Positions 18,157 to 26,478 are shown, counted from the stretch's first letter. The stretch: DNA of 64,000 nt from Pseudomonas sp. R5-89-07 (GCF_003851685.1 NZ_CP027727.1:1798001-1862000); one strand, 5' to 3'. The notes: generated by a model from the sequence alone, not told the origin. Numbers and translations are program-made.

Positions 18157-19338
18157 ATGCTGAATTCCCCATTCGCTCCTTGGCCATCATTTACAAATGA
18201 AGAGGCCGATGCCGTTCGAGCAGTTGTGCTCTCTAACAAGGTGAACTACTGGACTGGCACAGAATGTCGAGAGTTTGAGAAGGAGTTTGCAAATTTTGCC
18301 GATACCGAATATGCAATTGCGCTCGCAAACGGTACCGTGGCGCTGGATTTGGCGTTAAAGGCGTTAGGAATTGGTGCTGGTGACGAAGTCATTGTTACAT
18401 CCCGTACTTTTCTTGCATCAGTTTCTAGCATTGTAAATGCGGGCGCCATTCCGGTATTTGCGGACGTTGACTTAGACTCACAGAATGTCACAGCTGATAC
18501 AATTCGTAAGGTTCTTACTTCCAAAACGCGTGGCATTATTTGCGTTCATTTGGCAGGTTGGCCCTGCGATATGGATGACATAATGGATTTGGCGGACGCC
18601 CATGATTTGAAAGTTATTGAAGACTGTGCCCAAGCTCACGGTGCGCTATACAAGGGGCGGCCTGTGGGCGCTATCGGGCACGTCGGAGCATGGTCATTCT
18701 GCCAAGACAAAATTATGACCACCGGCGGTGAAGGCGGTATGGTCACTACTAACGACCGTGAGCTTTGGGCAAAAATGTGGGCTTATAAGGACCACGGAAA
18801 GAGTTGGGATGCCGTCTATGAGCGCGAGCATGCACCAGGCTTCCGTTGGCTGCATGAGAGTTTTGGTACCAACTGGCGCATGCTTGAAATGCAAGCTGTG
18901 ATCGGCCGAATTCAACTTCGAAAAATGGCGCAATGGCAGGCCGCGCGCCAAGCAAATGCGGCGCATATTTGGACTTTTGCTGAAAAGTTACCTGGGTTAA
19001 GAGTACCTACGCTGCCAGTAGAAATTCAACACGCCGCTTATAAGTGCTATGTTTTTATCCGGCCTGAACTGCTCCGGGCGCAATGGTCGCGTGACCGAAT
19101 TATTTCTGAGATGGGGGCCCGTGGCGTTCCGGTTTTTTCTGGTTCGTGCTCTGAGGTTTACCTTGAAAAAGCGTTCGATGGTACCGGATGGCGTCCAGAA
19201 TCACGCCTACCAAACGCGCAAGTTTTAGGCGAAACCAGCTTAATGTTTTTGGTACATCCAACGCTAACCGTTGAGCAGATTGACTTGACCTGCCATATAT
19301 TAAGCGAAGTCATGACCGAGGCAACCGCGTCAGTATGA
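18157..19338 (+). CDS. DegT/DnrJ/EryC1-family sugar aminotransferase (393 aa)
   Basis: PLP enzyme that aminates a keto sugar nucleotide. The PLP lysine is K185 in FCQDKIMTTGGEGG, with D156 in EDCAQAHGA contacting the cofactor ring. NGTVALDLAL and the N-terminal P-W-P-X-F segment fit the family. ATG 18157 is preferred to TTG 18151. Next to wbpM, whose product class makes UDP-4-keto-6-deoxy-GlcNAc, the likely reaction is 4-amination, as done by PglE of Campylobacter. The exact stereochemistry and sugar cannot be read from sequence. Confidence 0.9.
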   Translation: MLNSPFAPWPSFTNEEADAVRAVVLSNKVNYWTGTECREFEKEFANFADTEYAIALANGTVALDLALKALGIGAGDEVIVTSRTFLASVSSIVNAGAIPVFADVDLDSQNVTADTIRKVLTSKTRGIICVHLAGWPCDMDDIMDLADAHDLKVIEDCAQAHGALYKGRPVGAIGHVGAWSFCQDKIMTTGGEGGMVTTNDRELWAKMWAYKDHGKSWDAVYEREHAPGFRWLHESFGTNWRMLEMQAVIGRIQLRKMAQWQAARQANAAHIWTFAEKLPGLRVPTLPVEIQHAAYKCYVFIRPELLRAQWSRDRIISEMGARGVPVFSGSCSEVYLEKAFDGTGWRPESRLPNAQVLGETSLMFLVHPTLTVEQIDLTCHILSEVMTEATASV

Positions 19339-19411
19339 GATCTCTACGGACCGTTGGATATGCACAAGTGAAGAATGATCGGTTTTGGAGCAACAAAGGT
19401 TGAAAGGGTAC

Positions 19412-21406
19412 ATGGATAACATTCGAACTTATTTGTTAAGCCTTTCGCGTCGTAAGAAGCGCGTTTTGCAAGTGGTCGCTGATATTACTCTCGTCTGGGT
19501 AGCGTTGTGGATGGCTTTCGTCGTGCGTCTGGGCATCGATGAGATGATTAATCCGGTCAGAATACACTTGTGGCTGTTCGTTTGTGCCCCAATTGTGGCT
19601 ATTCCGTTATTCATACGTTTTGGTATGTATCGTGCGGTCATGCGATATTTCGGTAATGATGCGTTAATTGCGATTATCAAAGCTGTCAGCCTTTCTGCTC
19701 TAATCTTGGCGTTTGTCGTTTACTGGTACAGTAACCACGAAAATGTTGTGCCGCGTTCTATTATCTTCAACTACTGGTGGTTGAGTTTAATCATGATTGG
19801 CGGCATGCGGCTTGGAATGCGTCAGTACTTTCTTGGAGATTGGTTTGCAGCAGTGCAGCACGTGCCTTTTACAAGTCGTGATAATGGCTTGTCCAAAGTT
19901 GCTATCTACGGTGCCGGCGCGGCTGGTAATCAGCTAGTAGCGGCTTTGAGAATGGGACGGGTAATGCGGCCCGTGGCTTTTATCGACGATGACAGTAGCA
20001 TCGCCGATCGTGTTATTTCGGGTTTGCAAGTTTTCAAGCCCAAGCATATTCAGCAAATGATCGAAATGACTGGCGCCCAAGAAGTGCTGCTAGCTATACC
20101 GTCCTCATCTCGTGGACGTCGCCGTGAAATTCTCGGGTTACTGGAAGGTTTCCCACTACATGTACGTAGCGTGCCTGGGTTTATGGATCTGGCGAGTGGC
20201 CGGGTAAAGGTTGATGATATCCAAGAAGTAGACATAGGCGATTTACTCGGCCGTGACGCTGTACCGGCTCAGGGCGAGCTGCTCGAGATGTGTATCAAGG
20301 ATCAAAACGTATTGGTCACGGGAGCCGGTGGTTCCATCGGCTCAGAACTGTGTCGTCAGATTCTCGAGCTACGTCCCACCAGCCTATTACTCTTTGAACA
20401 TAGCGAATACAATCTTTATTGTATTTTGTCCGAGCTAGAGCAGAGAATCAATCGCGAATCCTTACCCGTCCGGTTACTTCCTATCTTGGGCTCAGTTCGC
20501 GATCAAGAAAAGTTACTTGATGTTATGAGAACCTGGCATGTAAATACTGTCTACCATGCGGCGGCTTACAAACATGTTCCGATGGTTGAGCATAATATTG
20601 CTGAAGGTGTTTTAAATAATGTGATTGGTACGCTAAACACTGCCCAGGCAGCTTTACAGGTAGGTGTTCAAAATTTCGTACTAATCTCAACTGACAAGGC
20701 TGTGCGACCCACTAATGTAATGGGAAGTACTAAAAGATTGGCGGAGTTGACCCTGCAAGCCCTTAGTCGAGAGTCAGCCCCTGTATTGTTCAATGATAAA
20801 AATAATATTTCTCGAGTGAATAATACACGTTTCACAATGGTTCGATTTGGCAATGTACTTGGTTCTTCCGGTTCGGTAATTCCGCTTTTTCACAAACAGA
20901 TAAAATCCGGGGGGCCATTAACAGTCACCCATCCGAAAATAACTCGCTATTTCATGACTATTCCTGAAGCCGCTCAATTGGTCATTCAGGCTGGCTCAAT
21001 GGGGTTAGGAGGGGATGTGTTTGTTCTGGATATGGGAGAACCGGTTAAAATTATTGAGTTGGCTGAGAAGATGATTCATCTGTCTGGGCTTAGTGTGCGC
21101 TCTGAAAAAAACCCTCACGGTGATATTGCTGTAGAGTTTACCGGGCTTCGTCCAGGGGAGAAGCTCTATGAGGAGTTGCTAATAGGAGATAATGTAGTAG
21201 CGACGCAGCATCCTATGATCATGAGCGCAAACGAAGACTTTATAGCTTGGGATGCTCTAAAGCTCAAACTTTCCGATCTCCTCTCAGCGGTTGATGAGGA
21301 TGATTATAATCGAGTCCGTCAATTATTACGTGATACGGTAAGCGGCTATGCTCCAGACGGTGAAATTGTTGACTGGATTTATCAGCAGCGTCGCCTTGAG
21401 CCGTAA
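19412..21406 (+). CDS. wbpM: UDP-GlcNAc 4,6-dehydratase, WbpM/PglF family (664 aa)
   Basis: Membrane-anchored nucleotide-sugar dehydratase. Four N-terminal transmembrane helices (about residues 15-140) are followed by a first Rossmann domain (AIYGAGAAGNQL) and the catalytic domain with VTGAGGSIGSELC. The usual Tyr of SDR enzymes is replaced by Met in NVMGSTK, as reported for WbpM/FlaA1. ATG 19412 has AAAGGG upstream and gives 664 residues, matching P. aeruginosa WbpM. It makes the 4-keto-6-deoxy intermediate for QuiNAc, FucNAc or bacillosamine. Its place at the right end of the locus, before the ComEA-like gene, is conserved in Pseudomonas. Confidence 0.95.
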   Translation: MDNIRTYLLSLSRRKKRVLQVVADITLVWVALWMAFVVRLGIDEMINPVRIHLWLFVCAPIVAIPLFIRFGMYRAVMRYFGNDALIAIIKAVSLSALILAFVVYWYSNHENVVPRSIIFNYWWLSLIMIGGMRLGMRQYFLGDWFAAVQHVPFTSRDNGLSKVAIYGAGAAGNQLVAALRMGRVMRPVAFIDDDSSIADRVISGLQVFKPKHIQQMIEMTGAQEVLLAIPSSSRGRRREILGLLEGFPLHVRSVPGFMDLASGRVKVDDIQEVDIGDLLGRDAVPAQGELLEMCIKDQNVLVTGAGGSIGSELCRQILELRPTSLLLFEHSEYNLYCILSELEQRINRESLPVRLLPILGSVRDQEKLLDVMRTWHVNTVYHAAAYKHVPMVEHNIAEGVLNNVIGTLNTAQAALQVGVQNFVLISTDKAVRPTNVMGSTKRLAELTLQALSRESAPVLFNDKNNISRVNNTRFTMVRFGNVLGSSGSVIPLFHKQIKSGGPLTVTHPKITRYFMTIPEAAQLVIQAGSMGLGGDVFVLDMGEPVKIIELAEKMIHLSGLSVRSEKNPHGDIAVEFTGLRPGEKLYEELLIGDNVVATQHPMIMSANEDFIAWDALKLKLSDLLSAVDEDDYNRVRQLLRDTVSGYAPDGEIVDWIYQQRRLEP

Positions 21407-21415
21407 TTGATCATT

Positions 21416-21449
21416 CATACAAAGGCGAGGGTGAACTAGCCTTTGTATG
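21416..21449. terminator. Terminator hairpin between wbpM and convergent acetyltransferase gene
   Basis: An 11-bp perfect inverted repeat (21416-21426 and 21439-21449) with a 12-base loop lies 9 bases after the wbpM stop. T-rich sequence follows on the plus side, so it probably ends the O-antigen operon. Confidence 0.75.
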
Positions 21450-21501
21450 TTTCATTCGGCAGCCTGAATCATTGGAATATGTGCTGCCTTATTCTGAACT
21501 C

Positions 21502-22062
21502 TTAGAGCGTTTTCAAAATTCTTGCAGGTATGCCAGCTGCAACAGAATAAGGCGGTACGTCTTTTGTCACTACAGCTCCGGCTCCTATCACCGACCCCTT
21601 TCCGACAGTAACACCCTTCAGGATTGCTACTTTTTCACCAATCCAAACATCATCCTCAATTACCACCGCCGCGTAAACAAGCTTTCTTTGATTGGGGTGT
21701 TTCAAAAGTTCTTCTTTAGTTATTACGCCATGATCATGGTCTGTTATATAGACTTGGCTTGCGATTAATACATTGTTTCCAATTTTTATCGAGTGAAGGG
21801 CTGCGATGTGGCAGGCATCGTTGATTTCGACATGGTTGCCTATGATAAGGGTTTTTTTACCATCTCCATGATTGGCGGCTTCTAATCGGCAGTATTGACC
21901 AGTTGTAAATCCATCTCCGATTGACATGTTTCCCCACCCTCTGATTCGAGTAGGTTGCCGAATAATTCGTGCAGGATTATAAAATATTTTTGTCGTTGTA
22001 ACAGACCAGGCTAGTCTGAAAAAATCAAGTACTGAGTACTTGGATTTCATGCTGGGTTCCAT
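21502..22062 (-). CDS. LbetaH-fold O-acetyltransferase, WbbJ/maltose acetyltransferase-like (186 aa)
   Basis: Cytoplasmic hexapeptide-repeat acyltransferase; the beta-helix spans the second half and contains ITDHDHGV (likely catalytic histidine region), VIEDDVWIGEKVAILKGV and the closing IPARILKTL. ATG 22062 is chosen because GGAG lies 6 bases upstream; in-frame ATGs at 22080 and 22074 are alternatives. It runs opposite to the O-antigen genes and is AT-rich like them, so it probably travelled with the locus. It may acetylate the O-unit or another surface sugar; the target is unknown. Confidence 0.85.
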   Translation of the reverse strand: MEPSMKSKYSVLDFFRLAWSVTTTKIFYNPARIIRQPTRIRGWGNMSIGDGFTTGQYCRLEAANHGDGKKTLIIGNHVEINDACHIAALHSIKIGNNVLIASQVYITDHDHGVITKEELLKHPNQRKLVYAAVVIEDDVWIGEKVAILKGVTVGKGSVIGAGAVVTKDVPPYSVAAGIPARILKTL

Positions 22063-22504
22063 GGCGATCTCCATTTCCATTTGTGTTAATTTATTTTTAT
22101 GTTGGCTACTAGATTATACCTAAGCGGAGTCGATGTTGAAAGGGGCGGAATTATTGTCTAGCTGATGAATGTCAATGGCGGATCCAGGTTTTCATCTTAC
22201 CAATTGAATTTCGAAGATTTTGATGGAGTCGAAGATTATTTCTTAGATGTATTTGTTACCCTTGGCCTAGTGAGTTGATGTAGTGCACGATAGTTTGTAG
22301 CTGCTTATGTTTTTCTCGGTTGGGCCTGCCGTGAAGTTTGATTTTTTGTAGTTAAATTTAACGCTCTTATTGTATATGGCTTTTCGGCCTTGGCTAAATA
22401 TTCTGTAACAGCCCCTGGTTTGACTAACTTCTGGAGTCTTCTAACGTAGAAAAGCAGCTTCGGAAAAGCTGCTTTTCCTTCCCCGATGTCATGGAGCGTC
22501 ACCA
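22063..22504. other. 442-bp non-coding right border of the O-antigen locus
   Basis: AT-rich up to about 22440 with no credible gene; then a hairpin at 22450-22476 and the GC-rich core sequence of the ComEA-like gene. It presumably contains the promoters for the minus-strand acetyltransferase and for the ComEA-like gene. This is where base composition returns to that of the core. Confidence 0.5.
22450..22476. terminator. Terminator-like hairpin before the ComEA-like gene
   Basis: Perfect 11-bp stem (22450-22460 with 22466-22476) and a 5-base loop, with A/T runs on both sides, so it could stop transcription in either direction. No gene now reads into it from the left, which suggests it belonged to a transcript of an earlier version of the locus. 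Confidence 0.6.
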
Positions 22505-22837
22505 ATGCAAAACACCTATATCTCTTCTCTCATCTTCGCCTTCCTCACCACCCTCTCCATCGCCACCGCAGCAGCCCCATCCGCCAAACCTGAAGCCCCG
22601 AACCCCATCTCCGCCCAAATGACCAAAACCGAGCAGTCCACCAAGGTCAACCTCAACACCGCTGACGCCGAAACCCTGCGACGCGATCTGTTCGGTATTG
22701 GCGCTTCCAAGGCCAAGGCGATCGTTGCCTATCGCGAAAGCAATGGCCCATTCACAGCGGTGGATGAGTTGCTGGAGGTAAAGGGCATTGGCAAGGCTTT
22801 GCTGGAAAAGAATCGCGAGAGGCTGGTGATCAATTAA
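22505..22837 (+). CDS. ComEA-like helix-hairpin-helix DNA-binding protein (110 aa)
   Basis: Signal peptide (about residues 1-23, ending ATAAA) and a C-terminal double helix-hairpin-helix domain (about 47-110) with VNLNTADAETL, GIGASKAKAIVAYR and VKGIGKALLEKNR. ComEA proteins bind incoming DNA in the periplasm during natural transformation. It lacks the N-terminal membrane anchor of Gram-positive ComEA and has a cleavable signal instead, as in other gammaproteobacteria. The location just after wbpM is conserved in Pseudomonas. It carries its own terminator. Confidence 0.93.
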   Translation: MQNTYISSLIFAFLTTLSIATAAAPSAKPEAPNPISAQMTKTEQSTKVNLNTADAETLRRDLFGIGASKAKAIVAYRESNGPFTAVDELLEVKGIGKALLEKNRERLVIN

Positions 22838-22851
22838 GGGGCGTAGCGCAG

Positions 22852-22876
22852 AAGGCCGATCGATGATCGGCCTTTC
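22852..22876 (+). terminator. Rho-independent terminator of the ComEA-like gene
   Basis: A 9-bp stem (22852-22860 with 22866-22874), loop CGATG, then TTCTT. Confidence 0.8.
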
Positions 22877-22926
22877 TTACGCTTTGATACGCGTGTACTA
22901 AACCCAATCTGGCATGAAAAGTGATT

Positions 22927-22962
22927 ACCTCAAGATTAACGATTGTTCAACAATCTTGAGGT
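22927..22962 (+). promoter_or_regulatory. Nested palindrome, probable GntR operator
   Basis: ACCTCAAGATT at 22927-22937 is repeated inverted at 22952-22962, and inside it lies the 15-bp perfect palindrome GATTGTTCAACAATC (22941-22955). It sits 5 bases before the start of a GntR-family regulator. The TTGTTNAACAA core resembles operators of FCD-type GntR proteins, so self-repression is likely; this is inference. Confidence 0.6.
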
Positions 22963-22967
22963 ATTGA

Positions 22968-23612
22968 ATGAAGCTCAATGTGTCCCTGGCCGACCAGATC
23001 GCCCTGGAACTACGCGCCGATATCATTGGCGGGCGGCTGTTACCGGGTATGCCGTTGATTGAGGTCGACCTGGTCAGCGCCTACAACGCATCACGTAATA
23101 CGATTCGCGAAGCCTTGCATCGTTTGGGGCAGGAAGGGCTGACTCGGTATGTGCGTAACAAGGGTGTGATGGTGCGCCGCCTGGAACGTGACGAAGTGCG
23201 CGATCTGTTTGTGGTCCGCCGCACCTTGGAGCTGCAAGCCATTGCCCAAAGCGGCTCTCTGACCAACGACCAATCCGAGCGCATGCAAAACGCAATCGAC
23301 GCTACCACCTTGGCGCGGGAACGTGAGGACTGGCGCTCTGTGGCCACTCACAGCCTGGTGTTTCACCAACAGATTGTCGGGCTGATGCACAGCCCACTGT
23401 TCGATGATTTCTTCGCTCAGGTGATCGCTCAATTGCGCCTGGTGTTTTGCGCCGCGCCTGATGAGCAACGTTTCCAATCGCCCTGGCTGGAACGTGATCG
23501 TGAGATTTACACGCTGTTAGCCAGCGATAACAAACCAGCCGCCAGCGAGGCGATGAGCCTTTATCTGGACGATTCCGAGCGCCTTTCCCTGGCACTGTTT
23601 GATCACCCTTGA
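22968..23612 (+). CDS. GntR-family regulator with FCD domain (214 aa)
   Basis: The N-terminal winged helix-turn-helix (about residues 5-72) contains LIEVDLVSAYNASRNTIREAL, split here as DLVSAYNASRNTIREALHRL. The C-terminal all-helical FCD ligand domain (about 80-205) contains the likely metal/ligand histidine in HSLVFHQQIVG. The stop lies 14 bases before the DUF1989 gene start, so the two form an operon and the regulator probably responds to a substrate of that gene or of the nearby permease. The effector is not known. Confidence 0.9.
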   Translation: MKLNVSLADQIALELRADIIGGRLLPGMPLIEVDLVSAYNASRNTIREALHRLGQEGLTRYVRNKGVMVRRLERDEVRDLFVVRRTLELQAIAQSGSLTNDQSERMQNAIDATTLAREREDWRSVATHSLVFHQQIVGLMHSPLFDDFFAQVIAQLRLVFCAAPDEQRFQSPWLERDREIYTLLASDNKPAASEAMSLYLDDSERLSLALFDHP

Positions 23613-23626
23613 TGGAGGATTGCCCC

Positions 23627-24475
23627 ATGTACAAAGATTATCCCGCCGCGTACCAGGTCAGCAAAGGTTCGGCGTTGCAGGTGGATGCGGCGTTCTATGA
23701 GCGCATTCGTGATCAGAAAACCCAGCGCATGCTGATCGAACAGTTCGAGGTGCCAATCCGCACGGGCCGGGCGTGGAAAGTGCCGGCCGGGCATGTGTTT
23801 CGTGTGACGACGCCAGTGGGCCCGCAGGTAGGTGACTTCAACGTGTGGAACGCCAATGATCCACGCGAGCGCTTGTGGGCGGCGCGTACTCGGCAGCTTC
23901 AAGGTGCCCATGTCAGCACCCATGACCGTCTGTGGTCGAACCTGCCATTTCTGAGACCGCTAGTCACAATCACCGACGACAGCCTGGCAAGTTACGGTAT
24001 CGATGAGCACGGCGGGCGGCTGCACGATTTGCTCGGCACACGCTGTGATCCCTATGTAAACCGCATGCTCACTGGCGAGGACTTCCATCATCACTGCCAC
24101 TCAAACCTGACTCGGGCAGTGTTACCCCACGGCCTGACGGAATTCGACGTGCATGACGTGCTGAATATCTTCCAGTGCACCGGGCTCAATCACGATGACA
24201 TGTACTTTATGAAAGCCTGTCCGGCGCAGAAGGGGGATTACTTGGAGTTCTTTGCCGAGATTGATCTGCTGTGTGCCTTGTCGACGTGCCCAGGGGGGGA
24301 TTTGTCGTTGCCGATGTGGGGGCCGGATGCGCAGGATCCGTTGACGGTGTGTCGTCCGTTGGGGGTTGAGATCTACAGGCTGGAGGCTGAATTGCTGAGT
24401 GGCTGGAGCCAGCCGGAGCGTGCGGCCTATAAGGGGCAACATGGGTTACATATTGCCAAGGCGCAATGGGAGTAG
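23627..24475 (+). CDS. DUF1989 (urea carboxylase-associated) family protein (282 aa)
   Basis: DUF1989 proteins occur beside urea carboxylase, and some act as carboxyguanidine deiminase subunits. Family motifs visible are GQVGDFN-like PQVGDFNVWN, HDRLWSN, the HHHCHSNL histidine/cysteine cluster, and GDYLEFFAEIDLLCALSTCPGGD, split as GDYLEFFAEID and STCPGGD. Cysteines and histidines suggest a metal site. ATG 23627 is chosen because GGAGG lies 8 bases upstream. No urea carboxylase or allophanate hydrolase gene is in view; its partners are the GntR regulator and perhaps the permease on the other strand. The substrate is unknown, though an amine or guanidine derivative is plausible. Confidence 0.85.
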   Translation: MYKDYPAAYQVSKGSALQVDAAFYERIRDQKTQRMLIEQFEVPIRTGRAWKVPAGHVFRVTTPVGPQVGDFNVWNANDPRERLWAARTRQLQGAHVSTHDRLWSNLPFLRPLVTITDDSLASYGIDEHGGRLHDLLGTRCDPYVNRMLTGEDFHHHCHSNLTRAVLPHGLTEFDVHDVLNIFQCTGLNHDDMYFMKACPAQKGDYLEFFAEIDLLCALSTCPGGDLSLPMWGPDAQDPLTVCRPLGVEIYRLEAELLSGWSQPERAAYKGQHGLHIAKAQWE

Positions 24476-24491
24476 GGCTGCTTCGCAGCCC
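24475..24491 (+). terminator. Short hairpin at the DUF1989 gene stop
   Basis: A 7-bp stem GGGCTGC/GCAGCCC with a 3-base loop begins within the stop codon. There is no T run, so it may be an RNA-end or REP-associated structure instead of a full terminator. Confidence 0.4.
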
Positions 24492-24494
24492 AGC

Positions 24495-24516
24495 GGGAGC
24501 AAGCTCCCTCGCCACA
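24495..24516. repeat. Single REP element
   Basis: GGGAGCAAGCTCCCTCGCCA and the next two bases match the REP unit common in fluorescent pseudomonads. It lies between convergent genes. Confidence 0.7.
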
Positions 24517-24530
24517 GGGTTGTAAGCGAT

Positions 24531-24698
24531 TTAGCGGTCTTGCGCATCCTTGGCGTCCGCTTGCGCATTGCGTTCGGCCACGCGTTTGCGTTGGTCGTCG
24601 GTGAGTTCCACTTTGTTGGCGCTGTCACGCAGCATCATCAGCCCACCGACGATCGACCCGATCGCGACTACCATAATCAACCACGCATACCACGGCAT
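24531..24698 (-). CDS. DUF2897-type small membrane protein (55 aa)
   Basis: Start ATG 24698 has GGAGAG 7 bases upstream; stop at 24531. The translation starts MPWYAWLIMVVAIGSIVGG, one transmembrane helix, followed by a charged tail (KVELTDDQRKRVAERNAQAD). I recognise this as the DUF2897 family of small Pseudomonas proteins. N-terminus anchored in the inner membrane; function unknown. It is read in the same direction as the permease, 111 bases downstream of it, and may share its transcript. Confidence 0.85.
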   Translation of the reverse strand: MPWYAWLIMVVAIGSIVGGLMMLRDSANKVELTDDQRKRVAERNAQADAKDAQDR

Positions 24699-24809
24699 AA
24701 GGCTCTCCTTGAGGCAGATAGCCGGGGGAGAATTTTCCCACGGTAATAACTGCTTTGAGTTACGGGCTTTCTAAGTAGTTCATTGTAGGCCCGTTCTGCC
24801 TCGCAAGCC

Positions 24810-26174
24810 CTATAGCCCGGTCAACATCGCATCCGCCGGCGCATCGGCGCGGTCCTGGGCGGTCAGTTGAAAGTAGATGAAACCCACGGCCATGAAGCCG
24901 AGGAAAATCAACCCGATCAGTGTGTTGAACCAGGCCATGGCCACCAGGCAAACCATGGCCAATACGAGCGCAATACCTGGCACGATGGGGTAGCCCGGTG
25001 CGCGGAAGGTACGTTCCAGCAGTGGTTCGGTCTTACGCAGTTTGAACAGGCTGAGCATGCTCATGATGTACATGACGATGGCGCCGAACACGGCCATGGT
25101 GATCATCGCCGCGGTCAGGGTCATACCGCCCAGGTTAATCAGGCCGTCGCTGTAGATCGCGGCGATGCCGACCACGCCGCCGGCGATGATGGCGCGGTGG
25201 GGTGTCTGGAATCGCGACAGTTTGGCCAGGAAGGAGGGCAGGTAACCGGCGCGGGCCAGGGCGAAGAATTGGCGCGAGTAGCCGAGGATGATGCCGTGAA
25301 AGCTCGCCACCAGGCCGAACAGGCCGATCCATACCAACATGTGCAGCCAGCCGGAGTTTGTACCCACTACAGTTTTCATGGCTTGGGGCAGCGGGTCGTT
25401 GATGTTCGACAGGGTGCGCCAGTCGCCTACGCCGCCGGCGAAGAACATCACGCCCATGGCCAGGATCACCAGGGTCAGGATGCCGCTGATGTAGGCTTTC
25501 GGAATCGTACGCTTGGGATCTTTCGCTTCTTCGGCTGCCATGGCCGCGCCCTCAATGGCGAGGAAGAACCAGATGGCAAAGGGGATCGCCGCGAACATGC
25601 CGGCAATCGCCGGGGCACCGAAGGTGTCGGAGCCGGCCCAGCCGTTCAGGGCGAAGTTGCTGAAGCTGAACGCCGGGGCAACGACGCCCATGAACACCAG
25701 CAGTTCGGCGACGGCGAGTACGCATACCACCAGTTCGAAAGTGGCGGCGAGTTTCACGCCGAGGATGTTGAGGCCCATGAATACGATGTAGGCGCCGACG
25801 GCGGCGTGTTTCGGGTCCAGTGCCGGAAACTGCACGTTGAGGTAGGCGCCGATGGCCAGGGCAATGGCCGGTGGGGCGAAGACGAATTCGATCAGGGTCG
25901 CCAGGCCGGCAATCAGGCCGCCTTTTTCACCGAAGGCGCGGCGGCTGTACGCAAAGGGTCCGCCCGCATGGGGAATTGCGGTGGTCAGCTCGGTGAAGCT
26001 GAATATGAAGCAGGTGTACATCGCGGCGACCATCAATGAGGTCACCAGAAAGCCCAGCGTGCCGGCCACGCCCCAGCCATAGCTCCAGCCGAAGTACTCG
26101 CCGGAAATCACCAGGCCGACAGCGATGCCCCATAGATGCAGGGTGCCCAAGGTGGGTTTGAGTTGTGTGTTCAT
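24810..26174 (-). CDS. APC-family permease, ethanolamine permease type (454 aa)
   Basis: Twelve-helix amino acid/polyamine/organocation transporter. The start MNTQLKPTLGTLHLWGIAVGLVISGEYFGWS (first part MNTQLKPTLG) and the HAGGPFAYSRRAFG motif match Pseudomonas ethanolamine permeases. ATG 26174 is chosen over an upstream TTG (26210), because it gives the usual N-terminus. No eut genes are adjacent; instead the GntR/DUF1989 pair lies beyond the small DUF2897 gene, so the substrate could be another small amine. Confidence 0.88.
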   Translation of the reverse strand: MNTQLKPTLGTLHLWGIAVGLVISGEYFGWSYGWGVAGTLGFLVTSLMVAAMYTCFIFSFTELTTAIPHAGGPFAYSRRAFGEKGGLIAGLATLIEFVFAPPAIALAIGAYLNVQFPALDPKHAAVGAYIVFMGLNILGVKLAATFELVVCVLAVAELLVFMGVVAPAFSFSNFALNGWAGSDTFGAPAIAGMFAAIPFAIWFFLAIEGAAMAAEEAKDPKRTIPKAYISGILTLVILAMGVMFFAGGVGDWRTLSNINDPLPQAMKTVVGTNSGWLHMLVWIGLFGLVASFHGIILGYSRQFFALARAGYLPSFLAKLSRFQTPHRAIIAGGVVGIAAIYSDGLINLGGMTLTAAMITMAVFGAIVMYIMSMLSLFKLRKTEPLLERTFRAPGYPIVPGIALVLAMVCLVAMAWFNTLIGLIFLGFMAVGFIYFQLTAQDRADAPADAMLTGL

Positions 26175-26340
26175 TGTGAGGAGTTCCCTGAACGGTTTGG
26201 AATGATTCAAGGTGTTGCAGTGGACATGCCAGCTTGAGAATCACTGTCGTAAAGCTGCGCGGCTGTCGTTTGGGGGATGGTTTGGCGTTTGAATGTTGGC
26301 GGCGGCGCACCAGATGAGTGCGAGGGTGGCTTGGCTGGCG

Positions 26341-26366
26341 CCATCGGGGGCGAGCCCCCTCCCACA
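26341..26366. repeat. Single REP element
   Basis: CCATCGGGGGCGAGCCCCCT then CCCACA (26341-26366) matches the inverted orientation of the same REP family as at 31091-31179, with one arm variant (GGGCGAGCCC). Confidence 0.7.
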
Positions 26367-26478
26367 GGTGATCGGCGCTCGGCATGAAAACTCGGGCAAG
26401 TGGAGGAGGGGGATTGCTCACGATAGCACCTGCACAGGCGCCGAAATCCCAGGGTGTAATCGCCGCATAAAGCCACTC

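Noticed and set aside
22305..22505. 66-codon minus-strand frame upstream of the ComEA-like gene
   Set aside because: It runs through the terminator hairpin, has no ribosome-binding site and no family.
24867..26039. 390-codon frame opposite the permease
   Set aside because: Low-complexity H/Q/G/E-rich translation typical of the antisense of a membrane protein gene.
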